A stretch of 64,000 nucleotides of DNA, from assembly GCA_017609645.1 (NCBI GenBank), contig JAFCDQ010000001.1, forward strand, positions 372,001-436,000, given 5' to 3'. The stretch comes from Candidatus Woesearchaeota archaeon (GTDB taxonomy: Archaea; Nanobdellota; Nanobdellia; Woesearchaeales; ARS49). The notes under the pieces were generated by a model, which had not been told where the DNA came from, ran no database searches, and saw nothing but the letters and a program-made list of their open reading frames with translations. Numbering within the stretch: the first letter of the stretch is position 1; each line of letters starts with the position of its first letter. The position numbers were made by a program, and so were the translations under genes. Shown piece after piece: positions 15,946-23,944 of this stretch.

Positions 15946-16598
15946 CTCCTGAGGGGAAAAAAGCAAAAATAAAACTAGAACCAAAACATTGGTTTTATGT
16001 AATAGTATGTTCAGCAGTTGCAATATTTATCATCGTCTTGTTCTTAATACCAGAACTAATGCCGGAAAAGCCAACAGTAACGGAAGTGGAGTATGATTAC
16101 TTTAAATTCAAAAAAGCAGGGCCTGTGTGGGAAACACAATTGATGTATAAAGACAGATTATTACAGCCAAGCTTCAGATTTCTTCCAGGAGAAGTTGAAA
16201 ATGTTCCTATAACTGGAGAAATAGACGATGATTTTGGCAATGATGTAATCTATTTAACATTTGATCCATTAGCAGAAAAGTCAGAATTTCAAACATTAAC
16301 AATAGCAGTCTCTGAAATGGGAATGAATATTGTAACAGGACTAGAGAAAAAAATAGAAGCTGCATGCACAAGAAATGAAACAGAAGACTGCTTGACAAGG
16401 CCAATAGTAACCTGTGAAGATGATAAATCAGTAGTATTTTTTAATTCAACAGGAGAGCCAGAAGTAATATTAAAAGGAAACTGCATTGAATTCAGAGGAA
16501 AAGGATTTGATTTATTAAAATCAGTTGATAAGGTATTATACAAATGGTACGGAATAATCAAGAACACTATTTCAGCCGACGCCCTGCTTCCAAGCTGA
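15942..16598 (+). CDS. Membrane-anchored extracytoplasmic protein, paralogue of the previous gene
   Basis: 218 residues, GTG start overlapping the preceding TGA. It has one N-terminal membrane helix (about 17-38) and an outer domain with four Cys (near 142, 149, 157 and 181). The C-terminal Val-Thr-Cys...Gly-Asn-Cys-Ile-Glu...Val-Asp-Lys-Val-Leu-Tyr...Gly-Ile pattern matches its partner, so these are tandem diverged duplicates, probably a pair or hetero-oligomer at the cell surface. The 3' end overlaps the methyltransferase gene by 55 bases. Confidence 0.6.
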   Translation: MTPEGKKAKIKLEPKHWFYVIVCSAVAIFIIVLFLIPELMPEKPTVTEVEYDYFKFKKAGPVWETQLMYKDRLLQPSFRFLPGEVENVPITGEIDDDFGNDVIYLTFDPLAEKSEFQTLTIAVSEMGMNIVTGLEKKIEAACTRNETEDCLTRPIVTCEDDKSVVFFNSTGEPEVILKGNCIEFRGKGFDLLKSVDKVLYKWYGIIKNTISADALLPS

Positions 16599-17149
16599 AA
16601 GAAAGAAAAATACAAACATTCTTGAGAAAGAAAGAACTAATATTTTATACAGGCAGCAGTGTATTCTCACCAAAAAAAATAGACTTAGGAAGCAAATTAT
16701 TGATAGAAAAGTCACAAGTGAAAGAAAGTGATGCTGTGCTGGATCTAGGCTGCGGATATGGCGCAGTAGGCATAACAATTGCGAAGACCTTTCCAAAAAC
16801 AAAAGTAATAATGAGTGATGTGAATGAACGAGCAGTAATGTTTGCAAAAAAAAATATCAAGGAAAATAAAGTAAAAGCAAAAGCAATTAAAAGCGACTGT
16901 TTTGACAAAATCCAAGAAAAATTTGATGTAATTCTTTTGAATCCTCCTCAGACAGCAGGGAAAAAACTTTGCTTTAAAATGATTGAAGAAGCAAAAAAAC
17001 ATCTGAATAAAGAAGGAAGTCTGCAATTAGTTGCAAGACATCAAAAAGGCGGCAAAAGCCTTCAGAAAAAAATGGAAGAAGTTTTCGGCAATGTTAAAGC
17101 TATAGCAAAAAAGTCAGGTTACAGAATATATTTCTCTCAATCAAGCTAA
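16544..17149 (+). CDS. RsmC/MJ0882-like class I methyltransferase
   Basis: 201 residues. Glu-His-Tyr-Phe-Ser...Pro-Ala-Ser-Lys-Leu near residue 7 is the conserved beginning of the archaeal RsmC-like family, so the long overlap with the previous gene is genuine. Motif I is Asp-Leu-Gly-Cys-Gly-Tyr-Gly (about 67-73). The catalytic motif is Asn-Pro-Pro-Gln (about 129), like the Asn-Pro-Pro-Tyr/Phe of N-methyltransferases acting on guanine or adenine. It probably methylates rRNA or tRNA; the exact base is unknown. Confidence 0.85.
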   Translation: MVRNNQEHYFSRRPASKLKERKIQTFLRKKELIFYTGSSVFSPKKIDLGSKLLIEKSQVKESDAVLDLGCGYGAVGITIAKTFPKTKVIMSDVNERAVMFAKKNIKENKVKAKAIKSDCFDKIQEKFDVILLNPPQTAGKKLCFKMIEEAKKHLNKEGSLQLVARHQKGGKSLQKKMEEVFGNVKAIAKKSGYRIYFSQSS

Positions 17150-17151
17150 AG

Positions 17152-17161
17152 CTTTAAATAA
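17152..17161 (+). promoter_or_regulatory. TATA box for the DHH-like gene
   Basis: CTTTAAATAA lies about 40 bases before ATG 17196, and GAGGGGG sits 8 bases before that start, so this message has a short leader with a ribosome-binding site. Confidence 0.55.
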
Positions 17162-17195
17162 TCTGGAATCTACAAATTCTCGAGGGGGAAAAGCA

Positions 17196-18092
17196 ATGCT
17201 TTACATCTATTCATCAGAACAATTCGACGGTATAGCAACCAGCGCAATACTAGTAAGATATGCTACACTAAAAAGATTAAATTATCGCATAGATCTCGTC
17301 GATTATTCACAAGAGATACTGCTTCAAGATAATGCACACATTTTCTTTGCAGATATTAATCCAGAAAGAATGGATTTAGAAAAAATTGATAAACAAATAT
17401 TTTTCTGGGCAGCATACTATCCGCATAAAAATGAAGAAAAAATAAAACAAATAACAAAACATAACTATGTCATGCAGCCCACTGCTTATGAAGAATTTGT
17501 GAAAAAATCTGCTGCAGAAGCAACATTTGAAAAATTTCTGCCAAAAGACAGGATTGCGCTGGAAATAGCCAAACTTGCAAGAGACATCAAATTCTGGGAA
17601 AGAAAAAATAAAAAAGCAGAGAAACTTAACACACTTTTATCGTCAGGATATGACAAAAAACAAATAATAGAAACCATAGCAAAAGGATCTTTGTGGAATG
17701 AAACATTTGAACAAAAATTCAATGAATATGTTTTGAAACGAGAAGAAACACTAAAAGAAATGATGAAAACCCTGAAAATCAAAAAATATCTGAAACTTAA
17801 TTTTGGCTTCTTTCTGGCAAGCAATTCGCTTTCATCAGCAGATTCAGGGCATCATGCATTAGAAAAACATCAAGGCATAGATGTTGCATTAATAATTTTC
17901 CGAAACGGGAAAATAAGCTTTCGCCGACGAGAAAACTGTGAAATTGATTTAGCAAAAATTGCAAAATTGTTTAAAGGTGGAGGCCATCCTTATGCAGCGG
18001 CCGGAGAGTTAGGGAAAAACATCACACAAAAAAGTTTTGATACAATAATTTTCTCCGTCAATCAAACACTTCAAAATTTCTTCATAGACTAA
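17196..18092 (+). CDS. DHH-DHHA1-like phosphoesterase, degenerate DHH domain
   Basis: 298 residues. The C-terminal DHHA1 motif Gly-Gly-Gly-His-Pro-Tyr-Ala-Ala-Ala-Gly (about 262-271) is intact. The N-terminus keeps Phe-Asp-Gly-Ile-Ala-Thr-Ser-Ala but has lost the His-x-Asp-x-Asp start (it reads Ser-Glu-Gln-Phe-Asp), and the Asp-His-His triad position near 72 reads Ala-Ala-Tyr-Tyr. Since DHH enzymes bind manganese through those residues, catalysis is doubtful; substrate binding through DHHA1 may persist. A related intact family in archaea is the RecJ-like/GAN group. Confidence 0.75.
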   Translation: MLYIYSSEQFDGIATSAILVRYATLKRLNYRIDLVDYSQEILLQDNAHIFFADINPERMDLEKIDKQIFFWAAYYPHKNEEKIKQITKHNYVMQPTAYEEFVKKSAAEATFEKFLPKDRIALEIAKLARDIKFWERKNKKAEKLNTLLSSGYDKKQIIETIAKGSLWNETFEQKFNEYVLKREETLKEMMKTLKIKKYLKLNFGFFLASNSLSSADSGHHALEKHQGIDVALIIFRNGKISFRRRENCEIDLAKIAKLFKGGGHPYAAAGELGKNITQKSFDTIIFSVNQTLQNFFID

Positions 18093-18159
18093 AAAAACAA
18101 AACGTTTAAATAGTAGTTTTGTTATAAATTAAATATAACTTAAAAAGAGGTGCAGTGCG

Positions 18160-18270
18160 ATGGCAAAGAAAAAGAAAAAGACAACCAAAAAGAAAGCCAA
18201 GAAAAAAGTAAAGAAAAAGAAGAAGAAGACTACCAAGAAAAAAACAAAAAAGAGAAAAAAGAAGAGATAG
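18160..18270 (+). CDS. 36-residue poly-lysine peptide
   Basis: ATG at 18160 with GAGGTG eight bases upstream and a TATA-like run near 18125, then 36 codons to TAG. Apart from Met and a few Ala, Thr, Val and Arg, every residue is Lys, with both AAA and AAG used and Lys-Thr-Thr-Lys steps. This looks like a free histone H1/Alba-tail-like chromatin or RNA-condensing peptide. A strong terminator hairpin follows 10 bases after the stop, marking a complete small transcription unit. Confidence 0.7.
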   Translation: MAKKKKKTTKKKAKKKVKKKKKKTTKKKTKKRKKKR

Positions 18271-18280
18271 TTGACTTTCA

Positions 18281-18313
18281 CTGCCTCGGCAGATGTCGGG
18301 GCAGGGCTTTTTA
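18281..18313 (+). terminator. Stem-loop terminator after the poly-lysine gene
   Basis: CTGCCTCG (18281-18288) pairs with CGGGGCAG (18297-18304) through eight pairs (one T-G wobble), then GG and a CTTTTTATT tract. It is unusually GC-rich for this DNA. Confidence 0.65.
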
Positions 18314-18368
18314 TTCTGATTCTAAAAAAACAAAACAAATAAAAACAAACAAGTTCTAAAGAAATTAT

Positions 18369-18917
18369 ATGATATATGTACAAGAACTAGTCGATATGGT
18401 TCTAATGACATTAATAGTCGGCTTTATTTTTATGTTCATAATAAACAAAGAAGGAAAATTTACCTGGAAAATGTTTATTTTTTCTGCACTAGCAATAGCA
18501 CCTGCTATAATATTACATGAACTAGGACATAAAATTGTAGGGATACTATTTGGGTATACAGCAGTATTCCATGCAGAATACATGTGGTTAGGAATAGGAG
18601 TTGTGCTCGCATTAATGCGCTCGCCAATAATATTCTTTGTACCTGCATTTGTAACAATCAGTTGTGCAACAGCAGCTTGTGTGGATACGCCATTGGCAAG
18701 AGCAGCAATCGCATTTGCAGGACCATTTGTGAACTTACTTTTATTTTTTACAGCATTGATTGTTTTGAAAACTCATAAAGACTTAAGCAAAAAAGCATTC
18801 TTATTTTGGCATTTAACAAAAATAGTAAATATATTCTTGTTTATATTCAATATGCTGCCAATACCTGGATTTGACGGCTCAAAAGTATTCCCTGCAGTGA
18901 TACAAGCTATATTCTGA
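18369..18917 (+). CDS. Site-2-type membrane metalloprotease (M50)
   Basis: 182 residues, all membrane core. The zinc motif His-Glu-Leu-Gly-His is at about 50-54 and the third ligand motif Asn-Met-Leu-Pro-Ile-Pro-Gly-Phe-Asp-Gly at about 161-170, so the enzyme should cut within membrane helices of its substrates. There is no PDZ or CBS domain, and it is short for the family. The substrate is unknown. It converges with a cupin gene. Confidence 0.88.
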   Translation: MIYVQELVDMVLMTLIVGFIFMFIINKEGKFTWKMFIFSALAIAPAIILHELGHKIVGILFGYTAVFHAEYMWLGIGVVLALMRSPIIFFVPAFVTISCATAACVDTPLARAAIAFAGPFVNLLLFFTALIVLKTHKDLSKKAFLFWHLTKIVNIFLFIFNMLPIPGFDGSKVFPAVIQAIF

Positions 18918-18919
18918 AA

Positions 18920-19261
18920 TTAATCAACAAATTCATGCTGTTCTGCAAACCAAGCAGGAGAAGTAGGAATAGCCACTATCAAATCTTCACCCTCAATCCA
19001 ATAAGATTTACCTTTTTCAAAAAAGAACGCATCGCCTTCTTTAACTTCAAAATCACCAGATTCATGATGAATAATGCCTTTACCAGAAATAACAAAATAA
19101 ATTTCATTACACTCTTTATTAATAACTCTTTTTTTCCCAGGAAATCTGCCATTAATCTTAGCAGTCGCAAAACCTAATTCTTTACTAGGAAAACCAAATT
19201 CCCAAACAGTTAAGAATTCAGAAACTTCTTTCTTTTTAGCATCTTCTTTTTTAATTAACAT
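18920..19261 (-). CDS. Single-domain cupin protein
   Basis: 113 residues forming one small beta barrel: Cys-Asn-Glu-Ile-Tyr-Phe-Val-Ile-Ser-Gly-Lys-Gly (about 51-62) and Gly-Asp-Ala-Phe-Phe-Phe-Glu-Lys-Gly (about 77-85) are the two cupin motifs. The usual His of motif 1 is replaced by Asn, so metal binding may be incomplete, though Glu and a His-His pair are nearby. Sugar or small-molecule binding is plausible; role unknown. Confidence 0.75.
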   Translation of the reverse strand: MLIKKEDAKKKEVSEFLTVWEFGFPSKELGFATAKINGRFPGKKRVINKECNEIYFVISGKGIIHHESGDFEVKEGDAFFFEKGKSYWIEGEDLIVAIPTSPAWFAEQHEFVD

Positions 19262-19367
19262 CTTATCTAAGAGAATTCTAAACTCTTATAAAAATCTTTA
19301 TATTATACCTTATAAACCAAAATCTTTAAAAAAGGAACATAATCTATCGTCATATTAGGGGAAACCA

Positions 19368-20258
19368 ATGGGAATCAAGCAAAAACTACTGCATTTTTAT
19401 GACAAAAAGTACAAATCACTATTATTCTTTTCAATATCACTATTAATAATATCCTTCATAATATTAGGAGTAAACTATGCGCAAACAGGCGAGCTCTTTC
19501 ACAAAGGAGTAACATTAAAAGGAGGATTAACAATAACAATACCAGTAGAAAGCGCAAAAGACATACATGATATAGAAAACAAATTAAGCTCTGATTTTCC
19601 AAAAGCAGACATAAGTGTAAGAGAAATAACCGAAGCAGGAAAATCCATAGCAGTAATAATAGAAGCAGCAGATATAACTAAAGATGAAATAATAACCGCA
19701 CTTCCGACTGTAGGATTAACTGTAACAGAAGGGGATTATTCAGTAGAAAGTATGGGAAGCAGTTTAGGCGCAAGATTCTTCCAACAAACAGTCAAAGCAT
19801 TAATATTCGCGTTCGTTGCAATGGCACTAGTTGTTTTCATAACATTCAGAGCATTAGTACCAAGTCTTTTTGTAATACTAGCAGCATTTTCAGACATAAC
19901 ATGTACACTAGCCATAACTGTGCTTCTAGGAATGAAATTATCAACAGCAGGAATAGCAGCATTCTTAATGCTTATAGGTTATTCAGTCGATACTGACATT
20001 CTTTTAACAACAAAAGTCCTGAAAAGAAAACAAGAAGGCGGCACAATATTTGAAAGAACAGTCAAAGCAATGAAAACAGGAACACTGATGAGCATAACAT
20101 CAATAGTAGCTGCATTCGCAGGATATCTGCTTTCTCAAAGTGATGTAATCAAACAAATCATGCTGATTATTACAATAGGATTAGTAATAGACATGATCAT
20201 GACCTGGTTCCAAAATGCCAGCATATTAAGATGGTGGATGGAAAAGAAAAAAAAGTAA
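19368..20258 (+). CDS. secF: Protein-export subunit SecF
   Basis: 296 residues with six membrane helices. After helix 1, Leu-Lys-Gly-Gly-Leu-Thr-Ile (about 48-54) is the start of the outer P1-like domain, and the C-terminal half is the RND-type bundle. SecF and SecD together help pull exported proteins through SecYEG. Archaea have no SecA, so the motor role here is less clear. A TATA CTTTAAAAAA lies near 19324, AGGGG precedes the start, and secD follows after one base. Confidence 0.93.
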   Translation: MGIKQKLLHFYDKKYKSLLFFSISLLIISFIILGVNYAQTGELFHKGVTLKGGLTITIPVESAKDIHDIENKLSSDFPKADISVREITEAGKSIAVIIEAADITKDEIITALPTVGLTVTEGDYSVESMGSSLGARFFQQTVKALIFAFVAMALVVFITFRALVPSLFVILAAFSDITCTLAITVLLGMKLSTAGIAAFLMLIGYSVDTDILLTTKVLKRKQEGGTIFERTVKAMKTGTLMSITSIVAAFAGYLLSQSDVIKQIMLIITIGLVIDMIMTWFQNASILRWWMEKKKK

Positions 20259-20259
20259 G

Positions 20260-21981
20260 ATGGGAAAACTAAAAAAAATATTACTGGATATCAGAGTTAT
20301 TATTCTAATAGTTGCACTAATAATGGCAGTAGTAGCAATACATCCATCACCAGGAACAGAAGGAGTAACAATCAAAGCAGTACAAAAGAATTCTTTGGCA
20401 AACTTAGCAGGAATAGAAAATCCAGAACCAAAAGCCACGCCATTAAGCAAAGAAAGAATTCTAGTTATGAACAATAAACCAGTAAATAATTTACAAGATT
20501 ATTACGCGATAATTGATAAATTACAAGCTGAACAAACACTTACGATAAGAACAACAAAAACAACCTATAAAATACAAATAGTGCCAGAAATCGAAATCAA
20601 AGAACTGAATGAAACAGAAACAATAACGGAAGAAGTAGTAAAAGAAGTAAATGAAACAATTGATGGAGAAACAGTATTAGTAAATAAAACAATAAATGAA
20701 ACAAAAACAGTTCCAAAAACCGAAGAAAAAATAATAGGATTAAAACCATTAGGAATAAGTATAGGCAAAGCGCCAACATCAAACATAAGACAAGGCCTTG
20801 ATTTACAAGGAGGAACAAGAGTTTTATTAAAACCAGTAGAAGAAATAGATTCACAAACAATGTCAACAGTGGTTGACAGTTTAAAAGAAAGATTAAACAT
20901 TTATGGCTTAGGTGATGTTGTAGTAACAGAAGTAAGCGACAGCCCAGACTTCCTCGGAGGAGGAAGAAAATATGTTCTAGTAGAAATAGCAGGCGCTACA
21001 CCAGAAGAAGTAAAAGACTTACTAGCTAAGCAAGGAAAGTTTGAAGGAAAAATCACAAATGAAACAGTATTCAAAGGCGGAACTGACATAACATATGTTT
21101 GCAGAACAGCAGAATGTTCAGGCATAGACTCAAGAAGACCCTGCGGAAAAATGGGAGACTCTTCTTGGGGATGCGGATTTCACTTTGCAATCTCACTAAA
21201 ACCAGACGCTGCGCAAAGACAAGCAGATTTAACAAGAAATTTAGAAGTCATAGGAGACCATCTAAGCGATAAATTAACCCTTTACTTAGACGATGTACAA
21301 GTCGATGAATTAAGCATATCTGCTGATTTACAAGGCAGAGCAGTAACAGACATAGAAATAACAGGAACAGGACAAGGAATAACACAATCAGAAGCACTAC
21401 AAGATTCTCTGAAAAACATGAAAAGACTGCAAACAATCCTGATAACAGGAAGCTTGCCAGTAAAACTGGAAGTAGAAAGAATGGACACAATAAGTCCAAC
21501 ATTAGGAAAACAATTCTTAAAAAATGCATGGCTAGTAGGATTAGTCGCTATACTAGCAGTCATAATAATATTAGTCTTTTCATACAAAAAATTAATGCTA
21601 GCAATACCAATTTCAATAGCATCAGTCTCAGAAGTTATATTAATCTTAGGAATAGCTGCGCTTATCGGATGGAATCTTGATTTAGCAGCAATAGCAGGAA
21701 TAATTATTGCAGTAGGAACAGGAGTAGATCATCAGATAATTATAGCAGATGAAGTATTACGAGAAGGATCCGTAACCTATAATTGGAAAGAACAACTCAA
21801 AAGAGCATTCTTCATCATCATGACCGCATACTTTACAACTGTAGTGGCAATGATGCCATTATTATTTGCAGGAGCAGGATTATTAAAAGGATTTGCAATC
21901 ACTACAATACTTGGAGTTAGTGTTGGTGTGTTCATCACAAGACCAGCATATGCTGCAATAGTCAAGCATCTACTAAAATGA
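20260..21981 (+). CDS. secD: Protein-export subunit SecD
   Basis: 573 residues. The N-terminal membrane helix is followed by a PDZ-like outer segment (about 35-105), a Glu/Thr/Asn-rich linker, the SecD motif Gly-Leu-Asp-Leu-Gln-Gly-Gly-Thr-Arg (about 178-186), the P1 domain and five C-terminal helices. A Cys-rich loop (about 285-308; Cys-Arg-Thr-Ala-Glu-Cys...Cys...Cys) is an unusual insertion. It overlaps the next gene by ATGA. The archaeal order secF-secD is kept. Confidence 0.93.
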   Translation: MGKLKKILLDIRVIILIVALIMAVVAIHPSPGTEGVTIKAVQKNSLANLAGIENPEPKATPLSKERILVMNNKPVNNLQDYYAIIDKLQAEQTLTIRTTKTTYKIQIVPEIEIKELNETETITEEVVKEVNETIDGETVLVNKTINETKTVPKTEEKIIGLKPLGISIGKAPTSNIRQGLDLQGGTRVLLKPVEEIDSQTMSTVVDSLKERLNIYGLGDVVVTEVSDSPDFLGGGRKYVLVEIAGATPEEVKDLLAKQGKFEGKITNETVFKGGTDITYVCRTAECSGIDSRRPCGKMGDSSWGCGFHFAISLKPDAAQRQADLTRNLEVIGDHLSDKLTLYLDDVQVDELSISADLQGRAVTDIEITGTGQGITQSEALQDSLKNMKRLQTILITGSLPVKLEVERMDTISPTLGKQFLKNAWLVGLVAILAVIIILVFSYKKLMLAIPISIASVSEVILILGIAALIGWNLDLAAIAGIIIAVGTGVDHQIIIADEVLREGSVTYNWKEQLKRAFFIIMTAYFTTVVAMMPLLFAGAGLLKGFAITTILGVSVGVFITRPAYAAIVKHLLK

Positions 21982-22292
21982 AGAAGGAGTTCTATTTAGC
22001 CGCAATAGTTGCTGTTTTAATTTCAATTGCACAATATTTCTTAAAAACAGGAGCAAATGCACTTCCTAGTTTTACATTTTCTTTAATTATAGGATTATTA
22101 CTTTATGTAATTGCAATGCCAATACTAGTATTTGCACTGATGTTGGGAGAGATAAGTTATGTTTATCCCGTACTTGCTCTTAGTTTTATATTTGTGAGTT
22201 TACTAGCAGTATTTGTATTTGGAGAAGCACTTAGTGTGGTTAATTGGATAGGTGTTTTAATTATTGCTGTAGGGGTGGCAATAGTAAAATGA
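21978..22292 (+). CDS. SMR/EamA-like four-helix transporter subunit 1
   Basis: 104 residues with four membrane helices, the length of small multidrug resistance proteins or the ArnE/ArnF lipid-sugar flippase halves. Start overlaps the secD stop (ATGA) and the stop overlaps the next SMR-like start. Two different small subunits in tandem suggest a heterodimer with opposite topologies. Cargo unknown. Confidence 0.7.
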   Translation: MKKEFYLAAIVAVLISIAQYFLKTGANALPSFTFSLIIGLLLYVIAMPILVFALMLGEISYVYPVLALSFIFVSLLAVFVFGEALSVVNWIGVLIIAVGVAIVK

Positions 22293-22615
22293 ATTACTCC
22301 ATAATATTAGGATTAGTTGCAGCATTACTAGCTTCATTTGCAGGAATCATGCTAAAACGAGGAGCACTTGCAATAATATTTCAAGGATTTTTTAACAAAA
22401 GATTAATGTTTTCATTATTTCTTTATGGAACATCAATGATAGTATTTGTAATAGCTTTGAAACTTGGCAGGTTGTCTATGATATACGGCCTTGCTGCTGT
22501 GAATTATGCATTTACCAGTTTTTTAGGAATGATATATTTTAAAGAAAGCAGAAAAAAAAGAAAGATTTTAGGGATATTGTTAGTTGTTATTGGGATTGTG
22601 TTGTTAGGTGTTTGA
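22289..22615 (+). CDS. SMR/EamA-like four-helix transporter subunit 2
   Basis: 108 residues from the ATG at 22289, which overlaps the preceding TGA; a start further upstream would give a non-membrane Cys-rich extension. It has four membrane helices and a basic C-terminal loop Lys-Lys-Arg-Lys. Pairs with the previous gene, as in EbrAB or ArnEF. It ends the secFD operon; the next gene has its own TATA at 22627. Confidence 0.7.
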   Translation: MNYSIILGLVAALLASFAGIMLKRGALAIIFQGFFNKRLMFSLFLYGTSMIVFVIALKLGRLSMIYGLAAVNYAFTSFLGMIYFKESRKKRKILGILLVVIGIVLLGV

Positions 22616-22658
22616 ATTCTCAGATAAATTTAAAACTAAAGAAACAATTTAAAGATAT

Positions 22659-23912
22659 ATGCAAAAAAGAGAATCTGTCTTGCGTAACATTCGATTAACC
22701 TATTTATTTAGTTTTCTTGGTGGATTGATGTTTTTTATACCAATCTATGCATTATATTTACAACAAGAATTGTTTACAGTTTTTAATGTAACATTGATTA
22801 TTGCTCTTCAATCTATTGCAACTTTAATTTTCGAAGTTCCTAGTGGAGCTGTTGCAGACTTATTTGGAAGAAAAAATACACTCATCTTTTCAAGATTTTT
22901 AGCAGTCATTGCGTTAATTTTTTTAGCAGTTGGAAATAATTTAATTTTTTTTGTAATTTACGCAATACTTAATGCTCTGGCAATGAGTTTAGTAAGTGGA
23001 ACAGATACTGCGTTAATATTTGATTCAATAAAAGGAATTGATAAAACAACAAAAAAAACTGCGATGGCTTTGTCAGAAGCTGCATTAGGGAAAAAAGAAG
23101 CTCCTTTAATGATGGAGGGTCTTCAAAAAAAGCCCCATTTCAAAAAAGTTATGGCGATAAAAAATAGCATGTGGCCTATTGGAGCAAGTATAAGTTCTTT
23201 GGTGGGCGGGTTCTTAGCTATTACATCTTTGCGACTGCCAATTTTTGCCACCATAATTCCATTTAGTTTAGCTTTCTTCTTGGCATTTTTTTTAAAAGAA
23301 CCAAAATATAAGAAAGAGACACATAAAAATATATTTTCACACATGTTTAGCTCAACAAAAATAGTTCTAAAGAAAAAACAAGTATTGTTGTTGACTTTAT
23401 TGGGATTCTTATTTTATTCATTTATTGAAACACCCCATCAATTAAATGCCATATTCTTTGAATTCAAAGCCATACCTTTGAATTACTACGGCTTTATTTT
23501 TGCAGGAATGTTTCTATTAAGTTTTTTCGGAGCATTAAGCTCTTATTGGGTAAGCAATAAAATAGGAAATAAGAATACTATTATTATCAGTGCGTTAATG
23601 CCTCCATTTTTACTTTTTGGATCGACTTTGGTTTTTGGTGTGTGGGCAGGAATATTTATCATTATTTCTGCTTTATTCTGGGGAATAAGATGGCCTGTTA
23701 TGATGCATTTATTAAATCTGGAAATAGAGTCCAAACACAGAGCTACTATTATATCAATAGGAAATCTTTTAAAAAAATTTGGACTTGCTATATTCGCACC
23801 TATTTTTGGTTATTTTGTTGATTTATGGAATATCAATACAGCGTTCAAAATATCTGCAGGCTTATCTTTAATAACGTTTTTCTTAGTGTTTTTTATTAAA
23901 GAAAAAGATTAA
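22659..23912 (+). CDS. Major facilitator superfamily transporter
   Basis: 417 residues, twelve membrane helices. The cytoplasmic loop between helices 2 and 3 reads Asp-Leu-Phe-Gly-Arg-Lys-Asn (about 68-74), the MFS motif A. The central loop is basic. Substrate cannot be assigned; the sequence is closest in feel to drug/metabolite efflux carriers. Leaderless, with AATTTAAAAC about 27 bases before the start. Confidence 0.85.
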   Translation: MQKRESVLRNIRLTYLFSFLGGLMFFIPIYALYLQQELFTVFNVTLIIALQSIATLIFEVPSGAVADLFGRKNTLIFSRFLAVIALIFLAVGNNLIFFVIYAILNALAMSLVSGTDTALIFDSIKGIDKTTKKTAMALSEAALGKKEAPLMMEGLQKKPHFKKVMAIKNSMWPIGASISSLVGGFLAITSLRLPIFATIIPFSLAFFLAFFLKEPKYKKETHKNIFSHMFSSTKIVLKKKQVLLLTLLGFLFYSFIETPHQLNAIFFEFKAIPLNYYGFIFAGMFLLSFFGALSSYWVSNKIGNKNTIIISALMPPFLLFGSTLVFGVWAGIFIIISALFWGIRWPVMMHLLNLEIESKHRATIISIGNLLKKFGLAIFAPIFGYFVDLWNINTAFKISAGLSLITFFLVFFIKEKD

Positions 23913-23944
23913 ATTCTTAAACTCTTAATTTATTCCATTCTTTT

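Noticed and set aside
16207-16404. Minus-strand frames around 16.2-17.0 kb
   Set aside because: They overlap well-supported plus-strand genes and show no recognisable protein features.
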